Positions 17,128 to 24,475 are shown, numbered from the stretch's first letter. The stretch: 64,000 bases of DNA from Rhodospirillaceae bacterium (GCA_016845145.1 JAERTE010000141.1:1-64000); one strand, 5' to 3'. The notes: generated by a model from the letters alone, not told the origin. Program-made: numbers and translations.

Positions 17128-17186
17128 AGTATTACTCCCCTCCCGTTTTCACTCGTTGATCTTGATAATGCACGATATGAAACCGA

Positions 17187-17204
17187 ACGTGAACCACACG
17201 TGAA
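17187..17204 (-). promoter_or_regulatory. Direct repeat TTCACGT gtgg TTCACGT upstream of peroxidase gene
   Basis: On the minus strand two identical heptamers TTCACGT start 11 bp apart, about 60-77 bp upstream of the peroxidase start. Nine bases after the second copy comes TATCGT, a possible -10 box. This matches the known SARP operator layout (11-bp pitch, downstream copy ~8 bp before the -10). The SARP-type regulator encoded at 12858-14972 is the obvious candidate ligand. Suggestive, untested. Confidence 0.45.
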
Positions 17205-17352
17205 TCTCAGAATTTCGACCCTCGGGTCGCAACCTTGTGGCAACGCCCCGCAGAGTTGATGCCGATTTCGGCCGCTTGCGGAGCGGCGCCGCAAACGCAC
17301 GCCCAGTCATCGCTATGAGATACGAAACGCTGCTGCGCAGGGACAGGTGTCC

Positions 17353-17423
17353 AGGCGTCAATCACGTTGGAATCACGCTCTGTGGGTAATGGTATCTCCC
17401 AGGCGTCAGCACAGTAGGCGTCA
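17353..17423 (+). promoter_or_regulatory. Three AGGCGTCA direct repeats upstream of membrane-protein cassette
   Basis: The octamer AGGCGTCA occurs at 17353-17360, 17401-17408 and 17416-17423, the last copy 40 bp before the ATG of the membrane-protein gene. All copies have the same orientation; the last two are 15 bp apart. They may be operator sites for the plus-strand operon. No clear -35/-10 pair was identified with them. Confidence 0.35.
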
Positions 17424-17463
17424 ACGAATCGCGAAGTCTCGCAATGATTGGGAGGTCATCACA

Positions 17464-18684
17464 ATGGAAATCTTGAACGCCATCCTGGCTTTTACACTGA
17501 GCATGGTTGTCTTCTCGGCGCTCGTCACGGTGCTTGTTGAGCTGATCCAACGTGGACCGATCGGACGAGGGAAGGGCCTGCAGGCGATGATAGGCAGATA
17601 CTTCGACGATGCGATGAGGGGAAAACTTCGCCTCGGTATTATCGCGAATTGCGCGCCGGGGATGGCTTGGTCGGATGAGGATCTGCGCCGGGATTTCTTG
17701 GAAACTGTCACCAAAGACAGCGGCGGAAGCACACCGTCCAGTTCGACCTTGCCCGGTATGGTGGCGAGGTTCTTCGGTTTCAACACCGTCAAACGGCTAA
17801 CCGTTGGCGAGTTTATCCGGCGTCTTGCGCACACGCAAATTGGTCTGGCCATCTCGCGCTGCGAGGACGGTAACGCAGATAGCTCATCGCTTGAGGCCGT
17901 GATTCACAACTTGGCACACAAATTCGTAGCCCATGGTGAACGGGCCCGCCGAAAGTTCTCCGAACGGGCGCGGATATTTGCCGTCATAGTGGCAATATTG
18001 CTTGCTGGTTGGGCGAATATAGATGTGTTTCGGTTGTTCCAGCAGCTTCAGAGCGACCCAGCAGTCGTTCAATCTCTGCTCGCGGCCGAGTCCAAGCTGC
18101 TGATCGAAAACAAGGTCGTCCAGGACGCACTGAAGAAGGAACTGAACAGTGTTGCCGAAGCCAAAACCGAGGACGATGCGGCGGAGGCTCGGGCGCGTTT
18201 GGCGGCAGTACGCTCTTCGGTCAAGGACCTTGCGAGCACCGGCCTGGCGATTGGCGACGGGTATTACCCGTATTGCACCACCGGGAGCCAAGACCCCGTC
18301 TGCAAACACCTAATCGATAACGCCCAGAAGAAGTGCAAGGCCTCTGCCGCCGGCGATGCCAAGAAGCTGGAGCAGTGTGCCGGGCAGACAGTGAGTGTTT
18401 GGCACGCCTTGAAGAGCTCGAAAGATGACGCGCGGCGATGGTTCTTTCTCATCGTCCTGAGTGGCCTGCTTATCGGGATCGGTGGTCCCTTCTGGTTCAA
18501 TTTTTACACCGGCTTGTCGCGGTGGGTCGGCGTGTTGCGCGGCGCCAAGGCGAAGGATGCCAGCCAACAACTGCTGAGCACCGAAAACGCCCAATCAACC
18601 GACGATACGGTCGTCGATGCCGCGGCGCTGACCGCTTCCTTCAGGAAGGAGATCGCGGCTCGCGGCGCGCTGAATGCAACTTAG
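17464..18684 (+). CDS. Inner-membrane protein of unknown function, first gene of envelope cassette
   Basis: A 406-residue protein. I chose the ATG at 17464 because GGGAGGT lies seven bases upstream and because it opens directly into a membrane segment (ILNAILAFTLSMVVFSALVT). A cytosolic loop of ~150 residues follows, then a second segment (FAVIVAILLAGWANIDVF), a helical region of about 140 residues with four cysteines (CTTGSQDPVC, CKASAAGDAKKLEQC), probably periplasmic, and a third segment (WFFLIVLSGLLIGIGGPFWF). The C-terminal tail is short and polar. I do not recognise the family. It starts a plus-strand operon with two lipoproteins and a small helical protein (gaps of 29, 3 and 14 bp), suggesting a membrane complex. 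Confidence 0.8.
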   Translation: MEILNAILAFTLSMVVFSALVTVLVELIQRGPIGRGKGLQAMIGRYFDDAMRGKLRLGIIANCAPGMAWSDEDLRRDFLETVTKDSGGSTPSSSTLPGMVARFFGFNTVKRLTVGEFIRRLAHTQIGLAISRCEDGNADSSSLEAVIHNLAHKFVAHGERARRKFSERARIFAVIVAILLAGWANIDVFRLFQQLQSDPAVVQSLLAAESKLLIENKVVQDALKKELNSVAEAKTEDDAAEARARLAAVRSSVKDLASTGLAIGDGYYPYCTTGSQDPVCKHLIDNAQKKCKASAAGDAKKLEQCAGQTVSVWHALKSSKDDARRWFFLIVLSGLLIGIGGPFWFNFYTGLSRWVGVLRGAKAKDASQQLLSTENAQSTDDTVVDAAALTASFRKEIAARGALNAT

Positions 18685-18713
18685 TCAATCAAAGAAGAAG
18701 AGAGGGATAGGAC

Positions 18714-20126
18714 ATGACAAATCATTTAAACAGGAAGGGCCTCGGGCGAACGGCGAGAGCTTGTGCGTTGGCCTTGACACTGGCGTCGCTAACGACTGGG
18801 TGCGGCAACCTCTACTTCCATAGCAATGGCTTGGAAGCTCTAGCAACCGACGCGCGCACCGAAGTGCTGGGCGTGTTTGCCAAGAATCTCGCCGGGGATT
18901 TGTCGAATACGATCAAAGGCAACCAGACTTTTGCGCTCGATCTCTTGCGTTCACTTGGTGGTGTAAGCAACGACACCCAGGTCGACACGCTGTTAGCCAA
19001 GAGCTGGAGTGAGCTCGAGGCCGAGCCGAAGACTGCGCTCCATTCTGCGGAGACTGCCAGGGGTTGGGCCTCTGCTCGGATCGGCAAAATCGATACGCAG
19101 TTGATTGCCGCTGTGCAAGAACATGCAGGTGCACGTGAGAAGGTCAAGAACGCCCAAGTCGCATTGCACGAAGCGAATTGTTTTCGGCAACGGTATATCG
19201 AGACCCAGAACCTTCTTGCCGATGTTGTCGCGATCAACTTCAAGCAAGATCGACCAGATATAGCCTCAGCCTTTGAGGCTGTGTTCGATAAGCCGGCGCC
19301 AAGTTTCGAGGGCAAGAGTAAATCCAGTTGCAAAGGCAAAGATACAGTCGCGAAGCTGCTCGGATTGGACGCTTGGCAGGGCTATGCCAAGGCCGTCGCG
19401 ACCGGTGATGAGGTTGCGCTGGTTGAGCGCATTTTCAAACATACCGCGAAACTGCAGCAACTCGGAAAGAAAGCCAAGCTGGCGTTGAGAGACCCGGGGT
19501 TGTCCTCGACTATCCTGGGCCTCGGCTACGATCTGGCGCGGACTTCCGAAATGCACCTCCAGGCCGAGGTCGATTATTGGAAAAAGCTCAAAGCCATTCG
19601 ACAAAGCCAGAAAGAATTCACTACAGAATGGCATGCGCAGATTCAAGAGTCCGTCTCGTCCAAAGGTATCAGCTTGAAAGATTTGCAGGCGAAAGATCCG
19701 ATCAAAAATCATATCTCACGAGCGCTAACTGTCGGCGATTCCCTCCGCGAACTCGGTCTGACTTACTACGGTGCCAAGGAAGCTTACTTCAAGGCCACAC
19801 CCGCGAATAGAGTAGCGGCACAGGAGGCCAGTACACGGGCACGAGAAATGCTGCGTTACGCGTTGATTGCTGTTGCCCGAGTCCATGAGAACATCAACGT
19901 TCGAGCCAGTAAGGCACTAGAGTTCGAGACGCTCGCGACGGCCATGCTGAATACACGAGCAGCGGTTCGTGCGGAGGCAGCGCTCAAGGGGCGTGAGGCG
20001 TTAATCAGCCGCGGTCTCGAGGGACTGGTCGCTTTTCACAAAAACGGCATCACTGCCGACGACATGCGCAGCCTGATCGGGCTTGCTCAGTTCGCCGGAT
20101 TGCTCGCCATTGCAGAAGGATCCTAA
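18714..20126 (+). CDS. Lipoprotein with long helical/coiled-coil body, unknown function
   Basis: A 470-residue protein with a signal peptide and lipobox (LASLTTGC, Cys30), so it is anchored to the inner or outer membrane. The mature protein is almost entirely helical and charged, with coiled-coil-like stretches (ARIGKIDTQLIAAVQEHAGA; HTAKLQQLGKKAKLALRDPG) and a C-terminal hydrophobic helix (MRSLIGLAQFAGLLAIAEGS). I do not recognise the family. It is followed after 3 bp by a second, shorter lipoprotein, and the two probably work together with the membrane protein upstream. Confidence 0.75.
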   Translation: MTNHLNRKGLGRTARACALALTLASLTTGCGNLYFHSNGLEALATDARTEVLGVFAKNLAGDLSNTIKGNQTFALDLLRSLGGVSNDTQVDTLLAKSWSELEAEPKTALHSAETARGWASARIGKIDTQLIAAVQEHAGAREKVKNAQVALHEANCFRQRYIETQNLLADVVAINFKQDRPDIASAFEAVFDKPAPSFEGKSKSSCKGKDTVAKLLGLDAWQGYAKAVATGDEVALVERIFKHTAKLQQLGKKAKLALRDPGLSSTILGLGYDLARTSEMHLQAEVDYWKKLKAIRQSQKEFTTEWHAQIQESVSSKGISLKDLQAKDPIKNHISRALTVGDSLRELGLTYYGAKEAYFKATPANRVAAQEASTRAREMLRYALIAVARVHENINVRASKALEFETLATAMLNTRAAVRAEAALKGREALISRGLEGLVAFHKNGITADDMRSLIGLAQFAGLLAIAEGS

Positions 20127-20129
20127 CTC

Positions 20130-20678
20130 ATGAAAACGCGAAAAAACCTAAAACTGGTGTGTTCCGTCGCGACGGCTGCCCTCGTCTCCGCCTGCGCGGC
20201 CCATGAGAAGGCCAGTGACATGAGTGGTGAGCTCCTGGCCCAGACCATGGCTTACGAAAACCAATTGGTAAATCTTGCCCGCGTAACCGAGAAGCAGGGT
20301 GAACGCGTGGGCGGCTGGGCGAAACAGCAATTCGGTTTCGTGCAGAGCGACCGCCTGGACGCGATTGTTCTTAGTCGTGCTGAGGATACGATCGAATCGA
20401 TTTCGCGGTCGGGTTTTTCGGGTAAGCAAATACGGTCGTTCATTGCCGATTACAGCGACCGCGTTCGCGAAAACGCGGTGCTCGTAAACACCAAGCTCAA
20501 CGAAATCGATGCGCGATCGCGAAAGACGGTGAGCGCCCTGAAGAAAGAGATCAAACCCCTGGCAAGCGTGCGCGCCAAGCTGGAGAAACTTCAGCAAGGG
20601 CTGTCCTTTTCCGATCAGGTCACGGCGCTTCGGCCGATCTTAGAGCTGATCAAAAAGACCCGGAAATCAAATAACTAA
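20130..20678 (+). CDS. Second helical lipoprotein of the envelope cassette
   Basis: A 182-residue protein with a lipobox (AALVSAC, Cys22). The mature part is helical with heptad-like stretches (LNEIDARSRKTVSALKKEIK). Its start lies 3 bp after the preceding stop, with AAGGA upstream, so translation is probably coupled. Family not recognised. Size and helix content suggest a binding partner of the larger lipoprotein. Confidence 0.72.
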   Translation: MKTRKNLKLVCSVATAALVSACAAHEKASDMSGELLAQTMAYENQLVNLARVTEKQGERVGGWAKQQFGFVQSDRLDAIVLSRAEDTIESISRSGFSGKQIRSFIADYSDRVRENAVLVNTKLNEIDARSRKTVSALKKEIKPLASVRAKLEKLQQGLSFSDQVTALRPILELIKKTRKSNN

Positions 20679-20692
20679 GGAGGTACATAGCC

Positions 20693-21073
20693 ATGAATAA
20701 CGACAAAGTAATCGAGGCCCTGGAAATCGCCGTTCAAAACCTGAAGGTCGTGATCAACGAGTTGGAAGACATGAAGCGAAATGTCGGCGGCCCCGTCGAG
20801 GAGCGGGCGACAAAGATCCAGAAGATCATCTCGCTTCGAAGCCGCCTCACCATGAAGGTCGGGCATCTTGAACTGCAGCTCATTGATCGCCAGACCGCGC
20901 GGGATCTCAATGATGCAGTAACGCCACTTTCGCCAGAAGAGCGCGCGCGGATAGAAGCCGGCCTTGAGGCCTTGAGCGCCAGCGTTGCCGCTGTCGGTGA
21001 CTTTACCGCCGCGATCAATCTTGCCAGTGAGATTGCGAATGCTGCCGACGGAATTATCGGTGCCGCGGCGTGA
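20693..21073 (+). CDS. Small soluble helical protein closing the envelope cassette
   Basis: A 126-residue protein without signal peptide, preceded by a perfect AAGGAGG ribosome binding site. It looks like a helical bundle: an N-terminal charged helix (VIEALEIAVQNLKVVINELE), a central helix, then VTPLSPEERARIEAGLEALS and an alanine-rich hydrophobic last helix (INLASEIANAADGIIGAAA). The strong site suggests higher expression than the lipoproteins. It faintly resembles the 132-residue protein at 10857-11255. A terminator follows, ending the transcription unit. Confidence 0.7.
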   Translation: MNNDKVIEALEIAVQNLKVVINELEDMKRNVGGPVEERATKIQKIISLRSRLTMKVGHLELQLIDRQTARDLNDAVTPLSPEERARIEAGLEALSASVAAVGDFTAAINLASEIANAADGIIGAAA

Positions 21074-21127
21074 GCCCGGTCATCGGGCACCAGGAAATTG
21101 AATTGGTCTCCCCCTGGAGCCTCCACT

Positions 21128-21176
21128 GGGACTGCCGCCTCCCTGCCGGTTTCGGCCTATCGGCAGTCCCCTTTTT
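21128..21176 (+). terminator. Rho-independent terminator after the envelope cassette
   Basis: A 10-bp stem (GGGACTGCCG at 21128-21137 with CGGCAGTCCC at 21161-21170) with a 23-nt loop is followed by CTTTTT. It separates the envelope cassette from the tyrosinase-graspetide cassette, so the latter likely has its own promoter or is expressed by read-through. Confidence 0.75.
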
Positions 21177-21228
21177 ATTCATCTCGGGCCGACACCGTCG
21201 CCCGAATTGAGAGATAAGGAACAAGATC

Positions 21229-22461
21229 ATGAACGCATTTGGATACCGAGGCGTCGGAATCAGTGTCGAAGGCGACAACGAGATTTCCATCGAGCTCAAT
21301 GGGTCGCCGATCGATATCGAGACAAACGACGATCAAACCGTTTTCGGATCAGCGCTTACATTTGGTGAATTTGAATCTCCTGAATCCCTGGCGCGCGCAG
21401 TCGTTGATACCCAGGTCGGGTTGGCCAATCCGATGATTGATCTCGGTGACGTTTCTGAGATGTCGGAGGCTTCGGGCCTCGATGTTCGTCGTAACGTCGC
21501 CGAGCTATCGGATGCGGACCGGACGAAGTTCCGAGATGCGGTCTTCTTGCTCAAGGAAAGGGGCGAATACGACAAGTACATCAAGTTCCATGGCTTTACC
21601 GATAACCTCGGTCATTTCGGGCCCGCTTTCTATCCCTGGCATCGCGTGTTCCTCCGCAACTTTGAACTGGAGCTGCAAAATCTCAGTCCGGAGTCTGCCG
21701 ACGTGACGCTTCCCTATTGGGACTACACCTCGGCCAATGTTGACGCGGCGGGCGGCTCGGCGATCTGGCGCGAAGACTTTTTCGGCATGAATGGGTACGT
21801 TGACCTGACCTGGAGCGGTGAAGACGGTACTGAGCAGAAATGGGTGCTGCCCGGGTACGAAGGGCTGAGAGGTCGAATCGAACAACGGGATGGCATTCGC
21901 CGCAACCCGTTCTCACTGACCTCCCGGTTCGTCAATCCACAGGCATTCAACGACGCCCTGCGGCATCGGGACTACCGTCGTTTCGCGCCGGCGTTTGAGG
22001 GCCCGCCGCACGGTGGCGCCCATGTCACCTTGGGTGTTGGAGGCGGCAATGACCAGGGCAACTTCGCCACGGCCGTGAACGACCCGTTCTTCATGCTCCT
22101 GCATTGCAACGTTGACCGGATGTGGGCGAAGTGGCAGGACCTGATGCGCGAAGATTGGTTGGCCGACAATCCGGGCCAATCCTATCCGGCTACGCAATTG
22201 GCCGAGGATTACCACTGGGACAAGTCGGATGTGGCGCACACGGCGCCACACACGGTTCACGCGGCCAGAGCGATGCCCGATAGGCACAATCTCACCGACG
22301 TCATGTGGCCATGGGATGCCTCGAAATCGCATGAGGACCGCCCGGACTCTCAAATGGTAACGGATGCGGATCGCCGGATTTATCGTCCGATCGATACCCT
22401 GAACCATCATGACCTTGGTTACACCTACGACAACATCGACCCGACCGGGTTCGTGGCTTAG
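21229..22461 (+). CDS. Tyrosinase-family type 3 copper protein
   Basis: A 410-residue dinuclear copper enzyme of the tyrosinase/catechol oxidase family (hydroxylation of phenols, oxidation of catechols to quinones). All six copper-binding histidines can be assigned. CuA: His121 (IKFHGF), His129 and His138 (HFGPAFYPWHRVFLRNFE). CuB: His261 and His265 (PPHGGAHVTLG) and His292 (FFMLLHCNVDRMWAKW). The N-terminal ~85 residues are outside the tyrosinase fold; they are acidic, include a beta-rich stretch (GVGISVEGDNEISIELNGSP) and lack a Sec signal. The gene has AAGGAA upstream and is followed by a hairpin and then the precursor gene. Modification of a peptide residue is possible but inferred from context only. 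Confidence 0.93.
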   Translation: MNAFGYRGVGISVEGDNEISIELNGSPIDIETNDDQTVFGSALTFGEFESPESLARAVVDTQVGLANPMIDLGDVSEMSEASGLDVRRNVAELSDADRTKFRDAVFLLKERGEYDKYIKFHGFTDNLGHFGPAFYPWHRVFLRNFELELQNLSPESADVTLPYWDYTSANVDAAGGSAIWREDFFGMNGYVDLTWSGEDGTEQKWVLPGYEGLRGRIEQRDGIRRNPFSLTSRFVNPQAFNDALRHRDYRRFAPAFEGPPHGGAHVTLGVGGGNDQGNFATAVNDPFFMLLHCNVDRMWAKWQDLMREDWLADNPGQSYPATQLAEDYHWDKSDVAHTAPHTVHAARAMPDRHNLTDVMWPWDASKSHEDRPDSQMVTDADRRIYRPIDTLNHHDLGYTYDNIDPTGFVA

Positions 22462-22480
22462 CCCCGGCCGCGAATATGAC

Positions 22481-22505
22481 AACGGCGCGTGTCGAGCGCG
22501 CTGTT
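22481..22505 (+). promoter_or_regulatory. Hairpin without T-run between tyrosinase and precursor gene
   Basis: AACGGCGCG (22481-22489) pairs with CGCGCTGTT (22497-22505) with one G-U pair and a 7-nt loop. No T-run follows, so it is unlikely to be a strong terminator. It could stabilise the downstream mRNA or set the ratio of precursor to tyrosinase transcript. Confidence 0.4.
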
Positions 22506-22559
22506 GAAAGAGACGACCTAGACGAGACTTAAACTTGTAAATACAGGAGGAACTGAACG

Positions 22560-23108
22560 ATGCGTGTATATTCCGTGGACGATGTGAAGCTTTCCGTCAT
22601 GAAATCCAATCCACCGAAACTGTCGATCATTGCCTTAGGCATGGTGACGTCTTCAGGATGGCGAAACCCGCAACTTGTGCCGCTTGAGGAGCAATTGTCC
22701 GCTGACGGTATTCTCGATGTCGAGTTTGTCGCCGATCCGCCGGACGGCATTTCCCTTCCGGTTCTGACATTTATTTCCGGTGATGTGATCTGGGAGGACG
22801 ATGTTGATCGGATCATCGGTGTCCGGGTTGTCGCCCGTACGAACGAGAAGACGGAATTAATGGTCTCTGACCCTGGTGTGACGACAATGGCCATCGGTGA
22901 AGAATCCAATCCGCCGTTGACTACATTAGCCGTTGGTGAAGAGGGTGACGCCCTGACGGTCCCTGATTTCGAGAAATGGCCGATCGGCGAAACACGGGCG
23001 TGGGCTGATATTCACAAGCCGCTCATGAAGGAAAAGCAGCCATTCGGTGAAGACTTCGACAGAATCGAAGCATTGGTCCGGCCCCGAAATCCTTTTGGCG
23101 GGAGGTGA
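22560..23108 (+). CDS. Putative graspetide precursor with TTxxxGEE core repeats
   Basis: A 182-residue protein with a strong ribosome binding site (AGGAGG, seven bases before the ATG). Residues 1-100 look like a folded beta-rich domain (ALGMVTSSGWRNPQLVPLEE) rather than a short leader. It is followed by two repeats, TTMAIGEE (108-115) and TTLAVGEE (121-128), and a degenerate third (WPIGETRAW, 140-148). Plesiocin-group graspetides are known to have TTxxxxEE core repeats in which an ATP-grasp enzyme joins Thr side chains to Glu side chains as esters. The protein contains no cysteine, consistent with this chemistry. An ATP-grasp gene follows immediately (stop overlaps its ribosome binding site). 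A ~50-residue tail after the second repeat is unusual. Motif and neighbour agree, so I am fairly sure of the class. Confidence 0.82.
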   Translation: MRVYSVDDVKLSVMKSNPPKLSIIALGMVTSSGWRNPQLVPLEEQLSADGILDVEFVADPPDGISLPVLTFISGDVIWEDDVDRIIGVRVVARTNEKTELMVSDPGVTTMAIGEESNPPLTTLAVGEEGDALTVPDFEKWPIGETRAWADIHKPLMKEKQPFGEDFDRIEALVRPRNPFGGR

Positions 23109-23113
23109 GTGCC

Positions 23114-24145
23114 GTGTATACGACCGACCTTTTGATTGTCGGCGGGGTAAAGGACCCGAATATCGGTATCCTGGCGTCGGCTGCGCATCATATGGGGTGC
23201 GCAGCCGTGACCCTGGTTTTCGGCGATGACGTCGAACCGGCAGTATCGTGGGATCTGGAAGATGAACAACTGCGTGTCGACGGTCGTTTGATCGTTCCGC
23301 GTGCGGCATTTGTTCGCCAGGACGTATTTTCATTCGGTGATTCGATGCAACCGGAGCGACTAGACAAGGGGCTAGCGTGGCATGCCGCGATCACTGGCGC
23401 ATGTTTTTCGAATGATCGAACCAATGTGTTTAACCGGGCGATGGACTGGCGCACCGCAAGCAAGCCGATCATGCTCAAGCTCGCTCGTTCGCATGGTTTG
23501 CCTGTCCCCGAAACCATCGTTTCAAATTGCGAGGAGGCCATTACGGAGTGGCATGGGCAATCACCGCGGATTGCCAAGCCGGTTGCCGGCGGCGCGTACT
23601 GTTGCGAACTCGAAGAGCTATTGTCGGATACGCTTTGGGAAGGCGGCGTTGCGCCAGCTCCGGCGATCATACAAGACAGGTTGGATTACCCAGAATATCG
23701 CGTCTATATCATCGGCGATCGGCTCCTTGGTTTCGAGGTGATTTCGGAGGTTGTCGATTACCGGATCGATCGGCAATGCCGGATCAAGCCTATACCGATT
23801 GAGGATCTTCCGGTCACGCTACGCGATGGGTTGTCGTCGCTCGCGCGTGAAGTCGGTATTGATTTCGGCGCGGCTGATTTCAAGACCCGCTCTGAAACCG
23901 GGGAAATCTGTTTTCTCGAGCTGAACAATCAACCCATGTTCGCGGCGCATGACCTCGCCAGTGACGGCGAACTTTCAAGACTGATTGTTGAGACGCTCGC
24001 GATCACTGGACCGGAGAGAGCGGCGGATCGCCGTGCTATGGGCAATCCCATACATGAGCATGAGAAAAGGCAGGCTCTAAATCCTAACGTCGCGGATCAC
24101 GGCTGGGGAACAATGGGGTGTCAGACTTCAGCGCCCATGGGATAG
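23114..24145 (+). CDS. RimK/MvdD-like ATP-grasp ligase (putative graspetide synthetase)
   Basis: A 343-residue ATP-grasp enzyme. Motifs typical of RimK-like and microviridin-type ligases are visible: KPIMLKLARSHGLPVPETIV (lid entry), RIAKPVAGGAY (ATP-binding Lys), IIQDRLDYPEYRVYIIGDRL and the metal-binding DFGAADFKTRSE ... CFLELNNQPMF (Glu/Asn pair). Graspetide synthetases activate acidic side chains as acyl phosphates and join them to Ser/Thr/Lys side chains. A GTG at 23105 is possible, but the GTG at 23114 has GGAGG eight bases upstream, within the end of the precursor gene, so I chose it. The C-terminal ~40 residues (after GPERAADRR) are polar and probably disordered. No acetyltransferase or dedicated transporter follows. 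Confidence 0.85.
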   Translation: MYTTDLLIVGGVKDPNIGILASAAHHMGCAAVTLVFGDDVEPAVSWDLEDEQLRVDGRLIVPRAAFVRQDVFSFGDSMQPERLDKGLAWHAAITGACFSNDRTNVFNRAMDWRTASKPIMLKLARSHGLPVPETIVSNCEEAITEWHGQSPRIAKPVAGGAYCCELEELLSDTLWEGGVAPAPAIIQDRLDYPEYRVYIIGDRLLGFEVISEVVDYRIDRQCRIKPIPIEDLPVTLRDGLSSLAREVGIDFGAADFKTRSETGEICFLELNNQPMFAAHDLASDGELSRLIVETLAITGPERAADRRAMGNPIHEHEKRQALNPNVADHGWGTMGCQTSAPMG

Positions 24146-24350
24146 ATGGAGAGGTTTGTACACGGGTGGGGCTTTCTGGCTCATCATTGTGACCGAAGGG
24201 ACTGGAGATAAAGCGGAAATCGATGAGCAAGATAGACCCGACTGAGAAAGAGGCTTGAGGTATCCATCAATATCTCAGGAATCTTGATGTCTAATAATGA
24301 CTTGAAATCGAAAAACCTGCCCAATAAATGGCCTAACCTATTGAAATCAT
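24146..24350. other. Intergenic region between ATP-grasp gene and tRNA-Glu
   Basis: About 205 bp, AT-richer than the flanks. A very short frame at 24223-24258 (MSKIDPTEKEA) is preceded by GGAGATAAAG but is too short to support. No terminator hairpin, integrase remnant or clear repeat is visible. Confidence 0.3.
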
Positions 24351-24426
24351 TGGCGCCCCCTAGGGGACTCGAACCCCTGTTTCCGCCGTGAGAGGGCGGC
24401 GTCCTAGGCCACTAGACGAAGGGGGC
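24351..24426 (-). tRNA. tRNA-Glu(CTC) with encoded CCA
   Basis: Read on the minus strand, the 76-nt gene has acceptor stem GCCCCCT/AGGGGGC, D-arm (TCGTCTAGTGGCCTAGGA), anticodon stem CCGCC/GGCGG with loop CTCTCAC (anticodon CTC), T-arm AGGGG TTCGAGT CCCCT, discriminator G and an encoded CCA. Its 3' end points toward the natural-product-like region, a position often used as attachment site by integrating elements. Confidence 0.95.
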
Positions 24427-24475
24427 GCTGTTGGCATTCTACGCCGGTACTCGTGGGCTGCAAGCGTCCTTGCGG

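Noticed and set aside
17347-17463. N-terminal extension of the membrane protein frame upstream of 17464
   Set aside because: The extension is very basic and unstructured, covers the AGGCGTCA repeats, and the ATG at 17464 has a strong ribosome binding site.
24223-24258. 11-codon frame MSKIDPTEKEA after the ATP-grasp gene, with a weak ribosome binding site
   Set aside because: Too short to support as a gene, no repeat or core motif, and no second line of evidence.
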